A DNA stretch of 64,000 nt. Source: Camarhynchus parvulus. Lineage: Eukaryota > Chordata > Aves > Passeriformes > Thraupidae. How positions within the stretch are numbered: position 1 is the first letter of the stretch; the number at the start of each line of letters is the position of its first letter. The stretch is from positions 74,707,465 to 74,771,464 of the forward strand of contig NC_044572.1 of the NCBI RefSeq assembly GCF_901933205.1, read 5' to 3'. Shown here in pieces: positions 59,841 to 64,000 of the stretch. The translations under genes were made by a program, and so were the position numbers. Under the pieces are notes generated by a model that worked only from the letters and a program-made list of their open reading frames with translations, had not been told where the DNA came from and searched no databases.

Positions 59841-62800
59841 CTGTAGTAGTACATGTAACAGGTAGTTGCCTCACCTTGGATTACTAATTATGGTGAATGA
59901 ATGGTTTTGTCTGCTGTGATAGGTACAGGACAGTACAGGATTAGAAGACATCAAAATTTACTTCATTTGAATACCACCCCGAGAAAATACCTTTTTTTCT
60001 CAACTTTCTGTGTTCACTAAAAAAGGGGAGTAAAAAAGAAAAATTCCAAGGTCACCATATTTTCAGCTGAGGTCATAGTTTGGTTTAGTATGCCCAAAGA
60101 TACAGGGCTGTAAACCTTTGTTGCAGATATGGTAGAAAATAGCTGTGGAATGTGTGCAAGAATGAAAATACTCCAACAATGTACAGAGAAGGCCATGTGA
60201 GCAGTGAATTTATTTCCTGTGTATGAGGCTCATTATCAAGGAATATTGCTCAAGAATTTCTGAGCTCTTTTATCCAGTTCAAATTTTATATAGAATTCTT
60301 CTCATATTTAAAATATCAAAAAGTTGAGCATTTATAAATAACCTTGAAGAAAATGTCAGCTGTTTCTTTATAGAAATTTGCCTGTCCTACTGGCAAATAA
60401 TGGGCATATGTGGGAAGAATTCATGTTCTTTAAGTATTTACATAAAGTCATTCCAAGATGCATTTTTCAAGAACTTGCTTCTTTGAAAAATCATAAATTT
60501 AAATATTTTAGATTTAGTATATGGTTTGCAGTCCATTTTTTCCAGCCATGACCTATGTATATAAAAGTATTTTTTATCATTTGGCAAGGTTAGATAGGGA
60601 TATGGTGAAGACATATACTATAAAACCAAGCTTCTCCTAATATGAAACAATTTTTTCCAATGTTAAGGAAAAAAAAGTGTATTTAAAATAAGCGGTAAAA
60701 TGTATTTATTAAGGAGGGGCTTATCAAGCAAGACTTGATACATTCAGTAGGTTTTTTAAATCCTTTCCTGGACTTTTTTAACTGCAAAAGTTTTACCTGG
60801 TTTTCTGGTGTTGATGTTGCAATTTGAAAATAATATCTTCATCTAACTTTGAAGGATTGTAATTTGTATTTACTGTCAGTATTTGGATGAGTATTTTTAG
60901 CAAAAAAATTGCTTTTATGCAGCTCTTTACTGAATTGAAGATTGCAAAATGTATTTAAGGTGCCCACAATTGTTGAAAACTGACACAGCAAATGTTTGTA
61001 TTGCACTTTCTTAAATTCTTATAGTCCTCTGACTGGATAAAAAGCAGGGAAGAATCAGGGCCAATGTGTTTCCATTATTATTTCCATATCTAATTCTAAG
61101 AAGCATTCTGTTTCAATTGAAACTGGCTACTCATGAGCAGGATTTGCTTTATGTTGCATCACATCTATAGAGATTCACCTGGGGGAAAGGGCAGAAGGGG
61201 AAATCTGTTGTAAGAATAAGAAAAAGAGGTAGACACAGTAACAAATAAAGTGGAAAGAAGCTAGAAAGCAAGCTAAATATGCAAATATAGCCAGTACGTG
61301 CCAAGGTATTTTGCCTGATGTATTTCTTTCATGACCATCTTTTGAGCCTGGCAGTTCAGCCAGCTTTTAGTCCATTTCACTCTCTGTATATTTTGTCTGT
61401 ATTTCATCCAACTAAATACAACAAATCAGTTTTTTATAAGGATGATACAGGATCAACTGTTAAAATCATTACTAAAGTGCAGATAAACCACTCCTTTCTC
61501 CTGAATTAGTATCCTGACATAGTAGTTTTCTATTACTCCTTTTAAGTAAATGGTGCTATATAAAATGTATCATGAGTGCTTAAGATAACTTTTAATCTAA
61601 AAAACTAATGAAATTTATAGGTCAGACATGAAAATACAACTTGTAATAATTATATTAATAATTGGGGTGCTTAGGATTTATCTTCTTTTGCAGTGCAACT
61701 TTTCAGCTGGCCTCAACCAATCTCTGATGATTTCAAGTATATTCACTATCTCTTTAAGGCTGATAAACTTTATTGAAAATTAGGTTTTAGAAGTCTTTTT
61801 TGAGATCAAAAAATATGCTTTGAAAGTCTTTCAGTCATGTAGATAAGTGTGTGAATTTGTCTGAAACAAAAGCTAAATTCCTGCTATAGCCTGATGAAAC
61901 CAATTGAACAGTAAACTGAATGGAATAATGAATTAAACCTCGTAAGAAGATAAAAATACGTTTTACCATATAGAAAAGTTGACAAGAAGTCACAGGACCA
62001 TTACATTTGTAGTAGATTGGCCAATCTGAATGGTCAATTACTAAAAACTTAAGCAATGACAGTATTGACATAATGCAAATCCAAGGTTCTCATTTGATTC
62101 AGATTCAACTCTTTTGTAAGACAAGAGAATTTTTATTTTCATCAACCATTTTCCAGTGACAGATGGAATTGTAACAAACCTTCTACCCAAATAACTAAAT
62201 TGATATGCAGTTAGAACTCAGCAGATGTAAATACTTTGATGACAAAAAACTTTAAACCACAGATCTATGAAAATTGATTGTCTTGGACTTCTTTGCTTAT
62301 AATATTTTTATCTGATGATTTAAAGTATTTTTTTAAGCAGGAACAATCTGATTGTGTAAATATGGATTAGGAACAGAGGTTTCACATCAAGTTTGCTAAT
62401 GACTGTTACTCTGTGTTATTTGTATCCAAAACACAGTGCTTTCAGGTGAAGGTAATTTCCAGACTTCTGAGCGCTTTAATTATTTCTCTTTTGAGTTACA
62501 GCAAGTAGATGTGAGGTTAAAACAGTGAAAAAAAAAAGAGTATTTTAAATTATCCTAACAAGAAGCTGTAAGCTATTCAAATAGAAGGGATTAAATCAGA
62601 AAATGAATGCTGCACTATCTACCCAATGATAGAGTACTACAAAAAATCAAATTTTTAGATTATATGAACCAGTATTCCCTATTTAAAATCAGTAAAGTTA
62701 CACTGACCATGTCATCTGGAGACTAGGATTTCTTTATTTTTAGGAAAATACCATTGAGATGCCCTTACTAAATGAGTGATACTTATATAGATCCCAGGTC

Positions 62801-64000
62801 AGCAGCAGTTTCAAGAAACCTCGATAAGATTAGTTTTGAGAAACCTGTACTGTATTTCTTTGCTGACAGTTAGAAAAAAGCTAGGAAACAAACAGGAAAG
62901 GAACGATGTCCTGAGAGTTTCAGGTAGGGGAAACAATACTGGAATTTTCTGATTTCCTAGCACACCTGGAAGCTGAATGCAAACCTAGTGAGTGACTTGG
63001 GACATATCAATTCTGCCGTCTATGCTTCAGTTTTCCTTTCTGCCCTTGCCTCTCTTATTTGTTCATATTCATCTTTTTTGAACCCGCCTTATTTCTGGCA
63101 AGGAATTTTCAGTTACTCAAATATGAAATAATTGCTGGGAAACAGAGACATTTGATTGCTCAAAGTGATCCTCAGATAAGCATGTGCAATGATCATGGCA
63201 GGCCCTTTTCTAGGAATGGGGCATCTAAGATGAGGAAAGCAGCTTTAAAGCCATAGTCTTGGTTAAATTTACTCATTGTGTTTTTAAACAAATCACACAC
63301 TTTTTTTAACATATACATGTATTAGAGACAAACAAGAAAAGAAAATATAATCCTAATGGTTCTAATATCCAATGGCATTCCAGACATACTGCTCCCTTCA
63401 GCTTTAAAAGATTTTCTAACTTTCGACTAATGGTACCAAAGTGGAAAACAAGTAGCAAACATTTATTTAAATAATATTTTTTTTTCTTAATGAGGAAAGA
63501 AATAAAAAACAAGGCACAAAGAAGCAGTGAACAATTGTTCCATACTGAGATCTCTTTATCACAGTTTCTTATGAATATCTTTTAATTAGGGTTAGAATTA
63601 CATCTGGGACATATGCCATATATCATCAATTAAATTAAAATGCTACATGTGTATTTATAAATTGTCTTCTGGACAAGATGACTTCCAGAGGTCGCTTCTA
63701 AGCTACACCATTTTGTGGTTGTATGATTCTTTGAAATATCCAATAAAATTTAAAATAACTAGGAGAATTCCATTTAAGTATTAAGGGGAATAGGGAATCT
63801 TATTTAGTCCTATATGGAACCTTACAATGCAGTTAATTTACTATAACTCCATCCTGTGAAAACTAGTTCAGAAATCCTTCAATTCACTTTAAAGAGCTAT
63901 CTTTAACACAATATCAACAACAACAAAAAAGAAAAAAAATTGTATTAAGCTCTCTGCATTCCAGCATGAAACTTATTATTAATTTTAGCAAACAAAGTTT

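Larger units (their letters stand above)
56881..64000. other. AT-rich sequence, probable intron; nothing else recognised
   Basis: A short (GCAAGT)n repeat lies at 57,836-57,852. No transposon, coding exon or RNA gene is recognised to the end of the window. The candidate conserved segment at 59.6-59.8 kb is listed separately. Confidence 0.5.

Noticed and set aside
1..64000. CRISPR array, operon, prophage or multi-gene defence-type system
   Set aside because: No regularly spaced repeats, no gene-dense blocks and no ribosome-binding-site-led ORFs. CR1 LINEs and a CpG island place the DNA in a vertebrate nucleus.

Overview
This window looks like vertebrate nuclear DNA, most likely from a bird. 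The sequence is AT-rich, lacks dense ORFs, has no recognisable prokaryotic or viral genes, and its identifiable interspersed repeats are all CR1-type LINEs, the dominant retrotransposon of bird and reptile genomes. CR1 is recognised here by its 3' tail and by decayed blocks of its ORF2 C-terminus. There is no sign of Alu or L1 elements. The species cannot be read from the sequence.

Layout. Positions 1-8,930 are AT-rich non-coding DNA with simple T-rich tracts. At 8,940-10,150 the base composition becomes more mixed; this stretch holds a weak solo-LTR-like segment on the minus strand and an unassigned exon-like open segment (9,867-10,144, plus strand). A T/G-rich low-complexity tract (10,928-11,073) precedes the one clear gene-regulatory feature: a CpG island at about 11,240-12,160. 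Inside it lie a CCAAT box, a probable plus-strand first exon and a strong splice donor at 11,668 (CAG|GTAAGG). This looks like the TATA-less promoter and leader exon of a gene whose other exons lie beyond the window. I cannot name the gene. If so, most of the remaining 52 kb is its first intron.

From about 12.2 kb to the end the sequence is AT-rich and gene-poor. It contains seven CR1 fragments: plus strand at 15.2, 18.3, 37.5 and 39.3 kb, and minus strand at 47.7, 51.6 and 56.3 kb. It also contains short simple repeats, several short inverted repeats, and four stretches whose word composition resembles conserved non-coding (enhancer-like) DNA (25.9-26.7, 27.7-28.0, 38.47-38.69 and 59.6-59.8 kb). 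The last group is inference only.

I found no convincing complete protein-coding gene, RNA gene, CRISPR array or integrated multi-gene system. The most unusual structural item is a near-perfect 73-bp foldback inside the CR1 copy at 52.33-52.40 kb, apparently made by copying a piece of the element in inverted orientation. The most interesting gene-level item is the arrangement of upstream ORFs at the end of the CpG-island exon.
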